The position numbers were made by a program, and so were the translations under genes. From Notamacropus eugenii (lineage: Eukaryota; Chordata; Mammalia; Diprotodontia; Macropodidae): a stretch of 64,000 nt of DNA. The DNA lies in the NCBI RefSeq assembly GCF_028372415.1, contig NC_092879.1:65363651-65427650 (forward strand), in the 5' to 3' direction. The notes beneath the pieces were generated by a model that saw only the letters and a program-made list of their open reading frames with translations, was not told the origin of the DNA and did not search any database. Below are positions 9,081 through 20,089 of the stretch, piece after piece. The number at the start of each line of letters is the position of its first letter. Positions within the stretch are counted from its first letter, which is position 1.

Positions 9081-11820
9081 GTACTGCAGGCTCTAGGGAG
9101 GTGTCCCAGAAATCTATCCACAGATGGCCAGTCAGACCAGGACAGATCCAGCATATAGACAGAAAGCATCAGAGGGTCCTGAATGGCCTGAAATCCAGAC
9201 CCAAGCAAAGAGAAGAGGAATCTGCAACACCAAAGGCTAAGAGGGAAGTCATGATTCACAGCAGGGGTTCCACCCCAGGTCCTAACAGCAAACCATTGTA
9301 GTTATCCATGGACAATGACTGTAGAGTAGACAGCCCCTGCTTCAAGAGGGATCGGAGTACTTGACCAGAATTCCCCAAATGAACTCCTCAGCGAATCGGA
9401 GATGAATGGCAAATGACAAACCCTATGCGGGAACAAATTAGAAAAAAAAAATACGAGCACAGGGAAATTTTGGATGGAGGGACAAAGATACTATGTCACA
9501 GTTTATAGGTGGACCACAGAGGAAGTGTTCCGCTCAACTGAACACACGCAATGGGTCTGAATGCCCAGGAGGGGGAACACAGGAACAGAGAAAGCGGGAG
9601 GTCCTCCAAGGGGCTCTGTGGAGGGAACTCCACAGAAATTGATGTGCACACATGGTGCTTTCTGCGAAACATCTCCTGGGTTACAGGGATCATCTGTGGA
9701 TGGGCTAAGTCCCCACAAACTGTGTGATAGAGCAAAAGAAATTCAATCTGAAACAGATCTCTTCGTGAGAGCGGGCAGTCACAGTGGGGGCCCTTCCAGG
9801 GAACACAAAACAGATCCCTTCCAATCTTGCAAAGAAGTTCTTGTGACCTTGAATATTCTTTGAATCGTGACTGACAATAGGACCTCATCCAGAATCCGCT
9901 CAATCACCTGCCCAGCAAAAAATATTCAGAGAGTTCACCAAGAAAGCTCATGCAGATACAGTCACTGAACCGGTTATTTGGCTTTTAGAAGTGACCCTAG
10001 AAATGTCTCAACTGATTAGACACGGTCCCAAGGCAATCCTTCTGTCTAGAGGGAACGCAGAAAAAGGACCAGAAGGAAGTGAAACGGAGACCGCGATACA
10101 GAGAAAGAGAATCTCCCCAAAATCCCATGCATGCCAAAGCTGATTATAGCCAGGGGACATACATTTCACTCTTGGCCATATTCCCTCACATCCATTCACC
10201 AAGAGTCTGCAGAACTTGGAAAGACCAATGGACCAATAGAAGCGCCAGAACCTTGTCAAAGCACCTGATATGTGTGCCCCTGGTAAAGAAAAGGGAATTG
10301 AGCGTCAGAATACACCCAGGATTCAATCAGTCACACTGTGGTAAGGGTGAGAATGGGCTCCGGCAGACACACCAGAAGTCTATGCAGAATGCCTGGCGGC
10401 ACTGTGCAGTTTCAGTGCAGACATGGAAATTAGCAAAGGGGCCTAAATGGCCTGAAATCCAGAGGCAGGAAAAGAGAAGAGGAATCTGCAACACAAAAGG
10501 CTAAAATGGAAGACAAGTTTGACAGCAGGGAGTCAGAACCCAGGTCCCAAGAGCAATCCACTCTCGTGATCTACGGATAGTGACTGGAGTGTAGACAGCT
10601 CCTGTTTCAAGAGAGATCTGAGTACTTGATCAGAATTGCCCAACAAAGGAGATGAATGGTCAAAAACCATCCCAACTCAGGAACAAATTGTTAAAAAAAT
10701 TGAGCCCAGAGATATTTTGCATGGAGGGACACTGAGGCTATGTCTCACCTTGTTAGGTGGACCACAAAGGAAGTGTTCTGCTCAACTGATTGCAAGCAAT
10801 GAGACTCAATGCCCCTTTGGAGGACCCAGGCAGCTTCCAAGGTGCCAGGTGCCAGAGCAGGAGATCATCCAAGGTGCTCTGTGGAGGGAACCCCACAGAC
10901 ATTGATATGGGGACCTTGCAGTTACTGGGAAAAGTCTCCTGGGTGAGAGGGAGCTTCTGTGGAAGGGACAATTCCCTACAAAATATGTGATAGGGCAAAA
11001 AAGGTTGAATCTGAAACAAAGCCCTCAACTTTGAGCTCACTGTCACCATGGGACTACATCACTCAGTACAGATGATTTCCCTTCATATCTGTCAAAAGAT
11101 GTTCTTGTGACCGTCAGTATTCCCTGCATCATTACTCACAATAGGATTTCACCCAGAATCTACTTAATCAGTTGCCCAGCAAAAACGAGTCAAAGAGAAC
11201 AGCAAAAAGCTCATGCAGAAGAGTCAGTGAACCAGCCATTTGGAGTGTAAAATGACCCCACAAGGGTCCACCATAACTAAACGTGATCAGAAGAAAATCC
11301 TTCAGTCTAGAGGGGAAAGCAGGAAGTGGACCAGAAGCTCCTCAAATGAAGACCCAGATATAGAGGAAGGAAATATTACAGAAAATACCATCCATAGGCC
11401 AGGCTTTGACAAGAGATGGGCCAACGCTGGAATCTGGGCCAGAATCCATAACCTGGACACACCAAGAGTTTGTACACCTGATAAAACAGAATGATGGAAA
11501 ATGACAGCTTGAAGGAGGCCAGAATTTCCCCAAAGTATGCCCCTGGTCAAGAAAAGGGAACAGACAGCCAAAATCCACACAGAATTATATCACTCACAGT
11601 GGGTGTGAGGGTGAGCTCTAGGAGACACCCCAGAACTCTATACACAGACTGCCTTTTAGCCATGGACAGTTCCAGTGCAGATATGGAAAGCAGCAGAGGG
11701 GTCTGAATGACCTGAAATCCAGACCAGACAAACAGCAGAGGAACCTGCAACACAAAAGGTAAGAGGAAAGTAATGATTCACAGCAGGGAGTCAAAGCCCA
11801 GGGTCCAACAGCAACTCATT
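9081..11820. repeat. R1 array, about 2.2 units
   Basis: The landmark 'cacagcagggg/agtc' recurs near 9,259, 10,525 and 11,779, giving a period of about 1.26 kb. The 'gtgaccttgaatattc'-type landmark recurs at 9,843 and 11,108 with the same spacing. Units differ by roughly 15-20% by eye. The equivalent interval on the right (51,091-51,905) is about 1.9 kb shorter. Confidence 0.8.
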
Positions 11821-12585
11821 GTAGTCATCCATGAACAAAGGTGATCTGTCTAAGTCTTGTTTTGAATTGCCTTACTATTACTATCCTTTTGTCAGCAGGG
11901 GTAAATTTGAATGTAACATAATCATGCCTTGGTTTCTGTCCCTTCAGGTTTTACAATTTTCATTCACCTTCCAAAGGTGGGGAAGCCACAGCTGTTGTTC
12001 TTCTGAGCTCGTAATTTCCATAGGAACAGCACAGTCCACGTCTTCCATGCTCTCCTTTCAAATGTGTACGTGACTTTCCCACTTACCCGTGCTGACTACC
12101 GGCACAATTGTCGTAGATTTGGAGTGAGAAGGCACCTTAAAACTCATCTGGTTCTAAAAGTCGCGTTTGTGCCATCACCTTCCCAATAGAAAATCAGCTT
12201 ATTACCTTATCCTAGCAGAGCAAAAGCTGGAGGCAGCACAGCTCCCTCACTTGCAAATATGTACTTCCAAACACTAAGCAATCAAAAGTACAGCTTGATT
12301 GATTGACTGACAAGAGTATACCCCATTGCAGAGTGTCACGCATGAAGAAAGTTAAAGGCATGTCAGATTTTAAAGTTGGTATTACCATTTATGGTGAAAA
12401 AAAGTCAGTGTCACCACTGTTGGGTTTCAAAACCCATAGGACTAATTTTGGTTAAAAAAGGCAATTTAGCCTTTTTATGCCAAGTAGGACAGTACAACCA
12501 TATTTGGTAAAAATGCCTCTACTGTGAGCAGTTGTTGAGATGTCAAGCATTGTTGGGTCAATGGGAGTGTCACCCCTACTGTGGG
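11821..12585. other. Region upstream of the candidate small gene, no gene seen
   Basis: The stretch is less repetitive than R1 and recurs at 39,546-40,309 and 51,906-52,663. It ends in the TATAAATA motif of the next entry. No open frame longer than about 80 codons is present and none resembles a known protein. Confidence 0.5.
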
Positions 12586-12724
12586 TATAAATAGAGGGCC
12601 AGAGCTCCGTGGAAAGCCTAAATCTGGGCCAACAAGTCTAAGAGGGAGGGTATCAACTTCCCTCCCCTGGGAAAGTGAGTGATAACCCAAGAGTCCTGAC
12701 CTAACTGAAAGTAGAGGCTCAAGG

Positions 12725-12955
12725 TTTTGTACTGGTCATTCTAGATATTCTGAGTTAAAATAAAATCTCAGTCCCTCTACAAAGATTTTCACGTTGGAAC
12801 TCAAGGTAGTTTACTGCTCTTTCTAGACTGTTGAGTAAAAATCTCAGTCCCTCTACAAAGGTTTTCAAGTTGGAACTCAAGGTTGTTTACTGCTCATTCC
12901 AGATATTCTGAGGGAAAATCTTGGCACCTCTACAAAGATTTTCAAAAACAAGACT
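12725..12955 (+). repeat. 76-bp tandem repeat, three copies
   Basis: The phrase 'ccctctacaaag' recurs with its surroundings at about 12,773, 12,849 and 12,926 (spacing 76-77 bp), within exon 1 of the candidate small gene. Single copies of the same unit appear in R2 blocks, for example near 190-260 and 36,020-36,090. Confidence 0.7.
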
Positions 12956-13253
12956 TGGCTTCCAGACTCTTAGAAGCATGACATTCTCCAGTCAGGTAAG
13001 CACCCTTGGCTCATTGATCCTCACCCCCAAACGTTAAGATCTTAAGGTCATGCGGACGTATCCTACACGTTCAAAATGACGATAAAAGTAGACACGTACG
13101 GAGTAAGCAAGTTCCAACTTAATGTAGTTTCTTACTCGTCATGAATTGAACTTGTAACATGGTGTTTTTGATGGAGGAACGTATAGTAACCTCCAGCTTT
13201 GGAGAGCCTCACATTTCCAGGGGTCAGGAGGTATTTTTTAATCTATTCATTTT

Positions 13254-13254
<1 letters not shown>

Positions 13255-13311
<57 letters not shown>
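13255..13311 (+). repeat. (CAG)19 tract at a splice-acceptor-like site
   Basis: There are nineteen uninterrupted CAG units. The first would form the AG of the acceptor, so the site is a chain of possible NAGNAG acceptors. The sister loci have five CAG plus five CAC (40,946) and one CAG, one CAA and five CAG (53,333), so this copy is expanded. Confidence 0.95.
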
Positions 13312-13314
<3 letters not shown>

Positions 13315-13601
13315 CACTACCAAGTCTCTCTAACCAAGATCCTTGTAAGACAAGATCTTCCTCAGTGTCAGGTTCCTGTCAGACAATGTCACTGTCCTGG
13401 GGCTGCAGGTGTGCTCTGGATTACAGCACGCAAGACAGCATGGCGCCAGTGAGGAATAACATCCTGCAGCCTCTTTCCAGCCAGTTAAGGACACCTCTGT
13501 GACGTGACGCTGATCATCCTAGATGCGCTCTGCATCTTCTGCATCGTGCACTCAGTCTTCTGTCTTTTCCTGGCTTTCCTCTGTGTTGGTCACTAAATAA
13601 A

Positions 13602-14440
13602 GTGATTGATTACGAACAATTCGAGATTTCTCGTGTCTTTAATAATCTTCATTTGTCGGTGCAACTGAACTATCTAAAACTCTGAATTAACTGGCATTGT
13701 ATATAAGAGTAACTCTAGACTCATTCACAGTAAAATTCAGAATAAAACACTGATAATGCCCATTGGGCTTCACTTCATTGGGACTAGAAATCGAGGCATA
13801 ACGTAGACAAAGGGACAAAATTATCTCTGCAGGGAAAATGGTCTATTTGTAACTGTCAATACCCAAAGATAATTAATAAAAATCAGACCTCATGTCACAA
13901 AAGGGAGGGATAAGAGACATGTCATTCTAAGCAACAAGATGGTTTAAAACTCAGTCAAGATTTACCAGAAATCACAACACTTTAGGAAAAATATTGATGA
14001 GAAGCCACATTACTTTGTGGATCAAGGGCAACGAACGACGGATTATGCCCCCAACTTTTTCCACAGCAAAAATCAGTTGACAGAAATAAAGAATTTCAAG
14101 GAAATAAAGAATGCCCTGTTCTACAAGATTCTCAAGCGCTGGAGGGTGTGGCAGCACGTAGTGGAAGGTCCACGTGGTGCCAGGAGGTATGTGTCAGGTG
14201 CCTGTTCCTTACAGACCAGCCAAACTAAGGACAGCAGGCTGGCCACCAGTTGGTTTGTCCACCACAAATCAATATTGGATACAGGGAAGGAATGTAGGTT
14301 CATTAAAGGACTGGCTTGGAAGAAGTGCATAATTCAGAAAACTCAGGTATGGTAATAGAAGAATCTGGGATATACTAATGTTGATATACTGTGCTCCCAG
14401 CACAAAAGTTCCCTTCATAACTGCACATGCCATCCCCTAT
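13602..14440. other. Region after the candidate small gene, no gene seen
   Basis: It recurs at 41,257-42,094 and 53,644-54,480. A plus-strand frame of 112 codons (14,017-14,355) is kept, one codon shorter, at 54,059, but only partly at 41,702. It resembles no protein I know and may stay open only because the duplication is young. Confidence 0.45.
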
Positions 14441-15370
14441 CTGTGAGTTTTAATGAGTCCCTACAGCACAAAGGTTACCTTGCCAAGGGTAAGGGTTCTT
14501 CCTATCCTACCTCTGATGCCTCCATGCTATTTCGGTCATCTCTGATTCTCTGTGTCCCAGACAACATTCTAGGATTTACCAAGCTAATTTGCACACTCCA
14601 ACTTCTGAACATGGAGAGTATCACAGGGAATACTGGCACATATGCACCATGAAAAAGTGGGCAAAGTTTGGCAGCCAAGGTCAGACCCATCCCCAAGCCA
14701 GTGCAGCTACAATTTCTCATGCTGAGGAGATGAGATCTTTGTCACACTGATTATTAAAATTAAGCATTTCTGTGGTACTGAGAGTGCTGAATTTCCTTAG
14801 CTAACATTTCTCAAGAGGTCAGACTAGAGAGAACAACTCAAAAGGATTTCACAACAAATAATCTAAGGAAAACTCTTGAGTACTATTCTCTTTCTCTCCC
14901 CCCAAACAAGCTCTGTGAAATCTTGGGGCCATGTCATGTGATGTAATTTTATAACATGGTCTGACTATAGAGGGATGTACCAGAGATGTAGAAGACTATC
15001 AAGATGGTAAAACAGGTTCTTCTTCATTTGCTGAGCTGGGGCTGGCATAAGCATGACAGATTGGCTTTCTTCTTCCTCGTGCTGCCTTCAAACCCAGCCT
15101 TTAGAGGCTTTCTTACATCCCCTAGGGGTGAATGACACTGGTCTACTCAGTGAAGCTCAGGAGCATGGCCTGGATTCTGATACTGGGGGAGTCTCTGCCC
15201 AGGGTGGATAGCTACAGCCATCTCCAGGAAGTTCTGTGTCCTGGGGACACTACTGCTAGGCAGGATGGAGATGGACAAGTCACCATTGGCCTTGGTGGGT
15301 TCCAGACTCACCTGCAGCCTGCCCTGCTCCTTTTTCTGGAGGGTCTGGACAGTTCCACTGTAGACATGGA
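14441..15370. repeat. R2 block, copy b
   Basis: It runs from 'aatgagtccctacagcacaa' to 'gtagacatggaaagcag'. It contains an 85-codon plus-strand frame at 15,132-15,389 that has the same length in three other R2 copies (36,609, 42,765 and 55,174). Confidence 0.7.
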
Positions 15371-17410
15371 AAGCAGGAGAGGGGCCTGAATGGCCTGAAA
15401 TCCAGACTCAGGCAAAAGAGAAGAGGAACTTGCAGCACAAAAGGCTAAGAGGAAATTCAGCATCACAGCAAGGGCTCTCAACCCAAGTTCTACTAGCAAA
15501 GCACTGTAGTGATCCAGGAGCGCTGACTGCACATAAGAAAGCCCCTGCTTCAAGAGGGACCCCAGTACTTGGCCAGAATTCAACAAATGAACTCCTCAGC
15601 GAAAAGGAACCCAACCCAGGAACAAATGGGTTAACACAAAAGGAGCCCAGAGATATAGACGGAGGGACACTGATGGTATGTCTTCGGCTACAGGTGGAAT
15701 ACAGAGGAAGTGTTCTTCTCAAGTGAATGGAAGCAACGATCCTCAGTGCCCCTTATGGGGGACCCAGGAACCTTGCAGGGTACCAGGTGTCTCAGCAGGA
15801 GGCCCTCCAAAGGGCTTTGTGGAGAGAACCCCACAGAAAGTAATCTGGGCACATGGTGGTTTCTGAGAAAACCTTCTAGGCTGCAGGGAACATCTGTGGA
15901 TGGGCCAAAAGCCAGCAAATTTTGTGATAGAGCAAAAGAGAATGAATATGAAAAAAATCCCTCAACTTCGATCTGGCTGTCACCATGGCATCACAGCACA
16001 GAGTACTGAACAGATTCCCTCATATCTGCAAAAAGTTGTTCTTGTGACCTTCAATATTCCTTCAGTCCTGACAAACAATAGGATCTCAACCAGAATCCCA
16101 TTAATCAGCTGCCTAGCGAAAATGAGTCAAAGAGAGCAACAGGAAAGCCCAAGCAGAAGCATTCAGTGAACCAGCTCCTTGGACAGCAGAATGAACCAAG
16201 AAGAATTTAAAATGAATACACATGGTCCAAAGGCAATCCATCAGTCTAGAGGAAAAGCAGCAAGGCACCTCATAGCTCCTGAAATGGAGACCCTGGTATA
16301 GAGGAAGATAATCTTATAGAAAGTCCAATGCCTGGGTCAGGCCTTCACCTCAGGGGGGCCTACGGTGTGATATGGGCCAGAATCCTAAAGTTGCACCTGC
16401 CAAGAATTTGTAGAACACATAAAACACAATAATGAAAACCATAGGTGGAGGTAGGCTAAAATTTCCCTGAAGTATGTCCAGGGTCAAGAAAAGGGAACAG
16501 GTTGTCCAAATCCACACAGAATGATATCTCTCACAGTGGGGCTAAGGGTGAACTCTAGGAGATACCCCAGAAATCTTTCCTCAGACTGCTTGTTGTCCCT
16601 GCACAGTTCCAGTGTAGACACTGCAAGGAGTGTAGGGTCCAGAATGGCCTGAAATCCAGATCCAGGAAACAGAAGAGGAATCTGCAGGACAAAAGGTCAG
16701 AAGAAATTAAGGATTCATAGCAGGGGTTCCTAACCTAGGTTCCAGGACCACCCCACTGTAGTGATCTGTGAACAATAACTGGAGAGTAGACCGTACAAGA
16801 AGGACCCGAGTACTTGGTCAAAATCTCCCACATGAACTTCCCAGGGAAAAAGAGAAGAATGGTAAAAAAATACAAATCCAATCCAGGAACAAATTGGTCT
16901 AAAAAGTGAGCCCAGACAGACCTTCGTTGGAGGAACACTGATGTTATGTCACAGCCTATAGGCGGAACGCAGAGGAAGTGTTCTGCTCAGCTGAACATAA
17001 GTACTGGGCCTGAGTGTCCAGTAAATTGTCCAATGTGCCAGCAGGCACAGCAGGAGGCACAGCAGGAGGCCCTCCAAGGGCCTCTTAGGAGGGAACACCA
17101 CGGAAATTGATCCAAGCACATTGTGGTGACTGGGATAATCTCTTGAGGTAGAGGGAGTATTGGTGGAAGGGCCCATTCGCAGCTAGGCACGCCATAGAGA
17201 GCCAGATTATGAAAATGAAACAAAGCCCTCAACTTAGAGCGAGTCATCACAGCAGGGGGCCCTGCCATGGACCACGGAACATATCCTGTCACATCTATGG
17301 AATGATGTCCTGGTGACCTTTAATATTCCCCCAGTTCTTACTGACAATAGCATCTCAAACCAGAATCCCCTTAATCCCAGTGAGAAGAAGTGTCAGAACA
17401 CTCAACAAGA
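15371..17410. repeat. R1 array, about 1.6 units
   Basis: Landmarks 'gaccttcaatattcc' (about 16,046) and 'gacctttaatattcc' (about 17,312) are spaced 1.27 kb apart. A short direct duplication 'caggaggcacag' lies near 17,050. It ends where the 3' SINE of NAPG-like copy 2 begins. No coding potential recognised. Confidence 0.75.
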
Positions 17411-17609
17411 AAGTCCACGTGTACAGAGAGAAGAGCAGGACAGGGCTGGGTCTGAAAGATGCTAGATTCTTCCTGCACAAGGCACTTCTGTCCCCTCTGG
17501 GCGAGGTTAGGCAAAGCTTACATCACCATGTCAGTGGTGTTCCATGCCTCCCTGGTCTCATGTCTTTCTCTCATGTCTGCTCCCATTTCCTCACCACCTT
17601 GGTTTCACT

Positions 17610-17800
17610 TCTTCATTGTATTTGGAATCAGAAGACCCAGAGGGCCCATCCTGCCTGTCCCTGTTCCCTGTGGCCTTTCCCCAGTGGGTTCCTGAGCAAA
17701 CTAACTTCCTTGGGCCCCAGGGCTACCTCCTATGTAAAATGGGGGGAGCAGACTGGGTGGACCTGCTCAAGTCCCACACAGATTGACAACTGATCCTGTT
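17610..17800 (+). repeat. MIR/CORE-type SINE downstream of copy 2
   Basis: Counterpart of the element at 5,690 ('ctcctatgtaaaatgggggg', 'gtggacctgctcaagtccca'). Confidence 0.6.
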
Positions 17801-18387
17801 CCTTACCCCACACCTGAGCCTCAAGCGCAAGCTGACTGAATGAAGTCCAGTTCCATTTTCCAGGGAAAAGGCTAAGTCATGTGTAGACTTCAAGTTCTGG
17901 CAGAATGTCTTAGAAGGGTAAGCGTGGGAGAGGCAGGAAGAAAGTCTCAGCAGTTTTCGGTGTTCTAAAATCTCATCCTGAGGGGTCTGGGCAGCCAAAT
18001 GTCTACGAATGTAGGAAGTAGGTCCTGAGGATCATGGGGAAAGGGGACAAAGAGGGGAATGGGGGTGGGAAAGCAGAGAGTAACCTAATTGATGGCTTTC
18101 CACTGGAACCCATCACTTTGAGCAGGGAATTACCAATCCGTCAAGGGAAAATATTTAATCATGGAAGGAACGCATCTACTCTGGAAGGACGGGACAGGAT
18201 GGACAGTGGGAAAGCAGAGGAAGCCAAAGGCTTCCATGCACGTTTCAAGGAAAGAGGTTGAGAATAGGCATGATGGGAGAAAGCACGCTAACACACATGG
18301 CAGGTATAGTAGAACTTTTATTTTTTTTAACTAACTAGCTTTTATTTTTTTAACTAACTAGCTTTAATCAGTTCATTGTTGAAGGAA

Positions 18388-19236
18388 TCACAAGTCCTCG
18401 ACGTCAGGTACCTTCAGCATTTTCATCATCTTCTTGTACTCGTTGTCGAGGTGACGGAAGAGAGGACAGCCGCAGATCAGGTCCACTGCATCTTGGTCCC
18501 GGTCTTGATAGCAAGTCATCAAAGTTACCAACAAACCATACTCGCCGCTGAATGGGAAAGTTGGAAAACAGACACAAGTTTCCTTCAGGCACTTGGAGGC
18601 TGCAGGGAAATCCAGGTCACACAGATGGGCTAGACACTCCAACAGGGCTCTCTGGCGGCCCAAAGAGAAGCGCGCTACCTTCATACACAAGTGTTTCTCC
18701 TGGCCTAGGGACATCGCAGCGTCCCTGTAGTTCTTGTGCCTCACCAGCACCTTGGAGGCTCGGCCAGTGAAGTCCAGGGCCAGCAGGAAACGGTCATCCC
18801 CTTCAAGGAGCTGGGATGCCTGCTGGTAGAGATACACCACGTGGTGCGGGATGTGGCTCTCCAGCAGGTGGCTGAAGCGCCTTAAGGTCCAGGCTGCGAT
18901 GTCTACCTCTCCACACTCCAGGTACCAGGAGATAGCCTGCTTCACGGCTTCAGCGGCATCCTCCACGTGGTCGGACGTGCTCAGGTACAGGCCGGCTTGC
19001 TCGTAGGCCATGGCGGCACGGAGGGGCACTTGGTTTTTCTCGTGGGACTCGGCTTCCTTGAGGAAGGCTTCTGTGGCCTTCTCCACCCTCTTAGCTCTGC
19101 AGAAGGCTAAGGCAGCCTGTGCATATTCGCTAGCAGCCTTGCCATAGTCTGGCTTCCATCTCAACAGCCCGACGTGTGTGTGTTGGATGGCCTTGGCCAT
19201 ATGCCGCAGGCCCTCCCTGCTTTGTTGTCCTGCCAT
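18388..19236 (-). CDS. NAPG: gamma-SNAP-like protein, copy 2 (short-tail form, 282 aa)
   Basis: A single open frame from MAGQQSREGL (start aligned with the family N terminus; context cggacATGg) to VPDVEDL. It keeps the whole TPR-like body: WKPDYGKAASEYAQAALAF, AAMAYEQAGLY, YQQASQLLEGDDRFLLALDFTGRASKVLVR and YQDRDQDAVDLIC. It stops where the acidic tail of copies 1 and 6 would begin; the stop is followed at once by the shared 3' UTR, so a deletion of roughly 200 bp removed the tail and the terminal Cys. In SNAPs the C terminus contributes to NSF activation, so this form may bind without stimulating, but that is inference. Two AATAAA motifs lie at 18,341 and 18,317. The protein is identical to copy 7. 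Intronless. Confidence 0.8.
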   Translation of the reverse strand: MAGQQSREGLRHMAKAIQHTHVGLLRWKPDYGKAASEYAQAALAFCRAKRVEKATEAFLKEAESHEKNQVPLRAAMAYEQAGLYLSTSDHVEDAAEAVKQAISWYLECGEVDIAAWTLRRFSHLLESHIPHHVVYLYQQASQLLEGDDRFLLALDFTGRASKVLVRHKNYRDAAMSLGQEKHLCMKVARFSLGRQRALLECLAHLCDLDFPAASKCLKETCVCFPTFPFSGEYGLLVTLMTCYQDRDQDAVDLICGCPLFRHLDNEYKKMMKMLKVPDVEDL

Positions 19237-19760
19237 GTCCGGGGCTGAGCAGGCGCAAAGGGGAACGATGAGGAGAGAGAGAGAGGGAGAGCCACAGCTC
19301 ACCCCAGTCACAGAACCGAACAGAGTGTGCAGTGGAGCATTGTGGGGGAGGGGTGCCAATGGAACATCCCATTGATTCCAGAAGAATTCTGACAGAGGGC
19401 CCCCTAGTCAGAGCCACAGGGCAAGCTAGGCCCGGGGACAGAGGGCCTCCTGGACCTGTGCAGAGGAAGAAGGAGCTCTCACAAGTGATCCATGTGGGCA
19501 AGGAGGTGGCGGAACTAACAAGGAGGGAGTGCGTAGAGCATTCAGAGGTGGGTAGCTAAAGACCAGGGCCAGACTGGGGAGGACAGAAAAGGGCCAATGG
19601 AGAGGTAGAGGGGAACACAGGGTGGGGGGAGGGGAAGGGGGTCTGTCCCAGGGGAGTCACAGGGATCAGACCTTGTAACCGGGAGAGCAGCTGCTGCTGG
19701 CCAAGCTGTTCACCTGGCCAGGGCTTACCCTCTATCACCAGTGATTCAGCTCTGTCAGTG

Positions 19761-19766
19761 TTTATA
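19761..19766 (-). promoter_or_regulatory. TATA-like box upstream of copy 2
   Basis: The minus strand reads CTTTTATAAACACTGACAG, 525 bp above the ATG, in line with the sister copies. Confidence 0.35.
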
Positions 19767-19883
19767 AAAGCCTTTTAAATTTTGGGAGAATTTATTTTCA
19801 TACTAATCGCTGAAAGAAAAGAGAGGGGGGGGAAAGTCATGACTCAAGGGTCTGATCCTATGACCGTGATGTTGTTTCCACAG

Positions 19884-20075
19884 GACCACAAATGTGGAGC
19901 TGGGAAGGGACATCACAGGCCCTTAAACTCAACAGAGGAGGAAACTGCAGCACAGAGTTTAGAGAGGTGACTTGCCCAGGGTGACACAGCTACCAAGGGA
20001 GGCTCAATTCAAACGCAGGTCCCCTGACTCCCCAAATCCAGAATTTTATACACTACACTATACTCCCTCTCATGA
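19884..20075 (-). repeat. MIR-type SINE upstream of copy 2
   Basis: It runs from 'ggaccacaaatgtggagctg' to 'cactatactccctct'. It is interrupted on its far side by the insertion that follows. A second version of this SINE stands at 21,757. Confidence 0.7.
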
Positions 20076-20089
20076 TATAGAATGATTTG

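Larger units (their letters stand above)
12586..13601 (+). other. Candidate small two-exon gene, copy 1
   Basis: Directly visible: TATAAATA at 12,586-12,593; ATG at 12,978 opening six codons (MTFSSQ) that run into CAG|GTAAGC (intron from 12,996); a pyrimidine-rich acceptor ending ttgCAG at 13,257; and AATAAA at 13,596-13,601 followed by a GT-rich stretch. If spliced (262-nt intron), the frame reads MTFSSQ, then 18 Gln, then TAG, only 24 residues. Downstream residues in the same frame are Gln/Cys/Pro-containing (DLPQCQVPVRQCHCP), so this copy may be cut off by the TAG. I do not recognise the product. The TATA box, short first exon and MxxSSQQQ start vaguely recall small epidermal (SPRR-like) genes, but those carry the ATG in exon 2, so the link is weak. 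Confidence 0.35.

Noticed and set aside
9496-9903. R1 frames of 90-176 codons on either strand
   Set aside because: Their positions and frames do not persist between R1 units, so they are chance openings in a repeat.
12586-13680. LTR-like look of the TATAAATA to AATAAA segment
   Set aside because: No paired terminal repeats, primer-binding site, internal coding region or target duplication is visible. All three copies lie in co-duplicated flanks, so they are not separate insertions. A small gene fits the splice signals better.
14017-14355. 112-codon plus-strand frame, with a 111-codon counterpart at 54,059
   Set aside because: It is kept only in the young duplicate; the older sister near 41,700 is rearranged and there is no protein similarity. 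Left as a note, not called as a gene.
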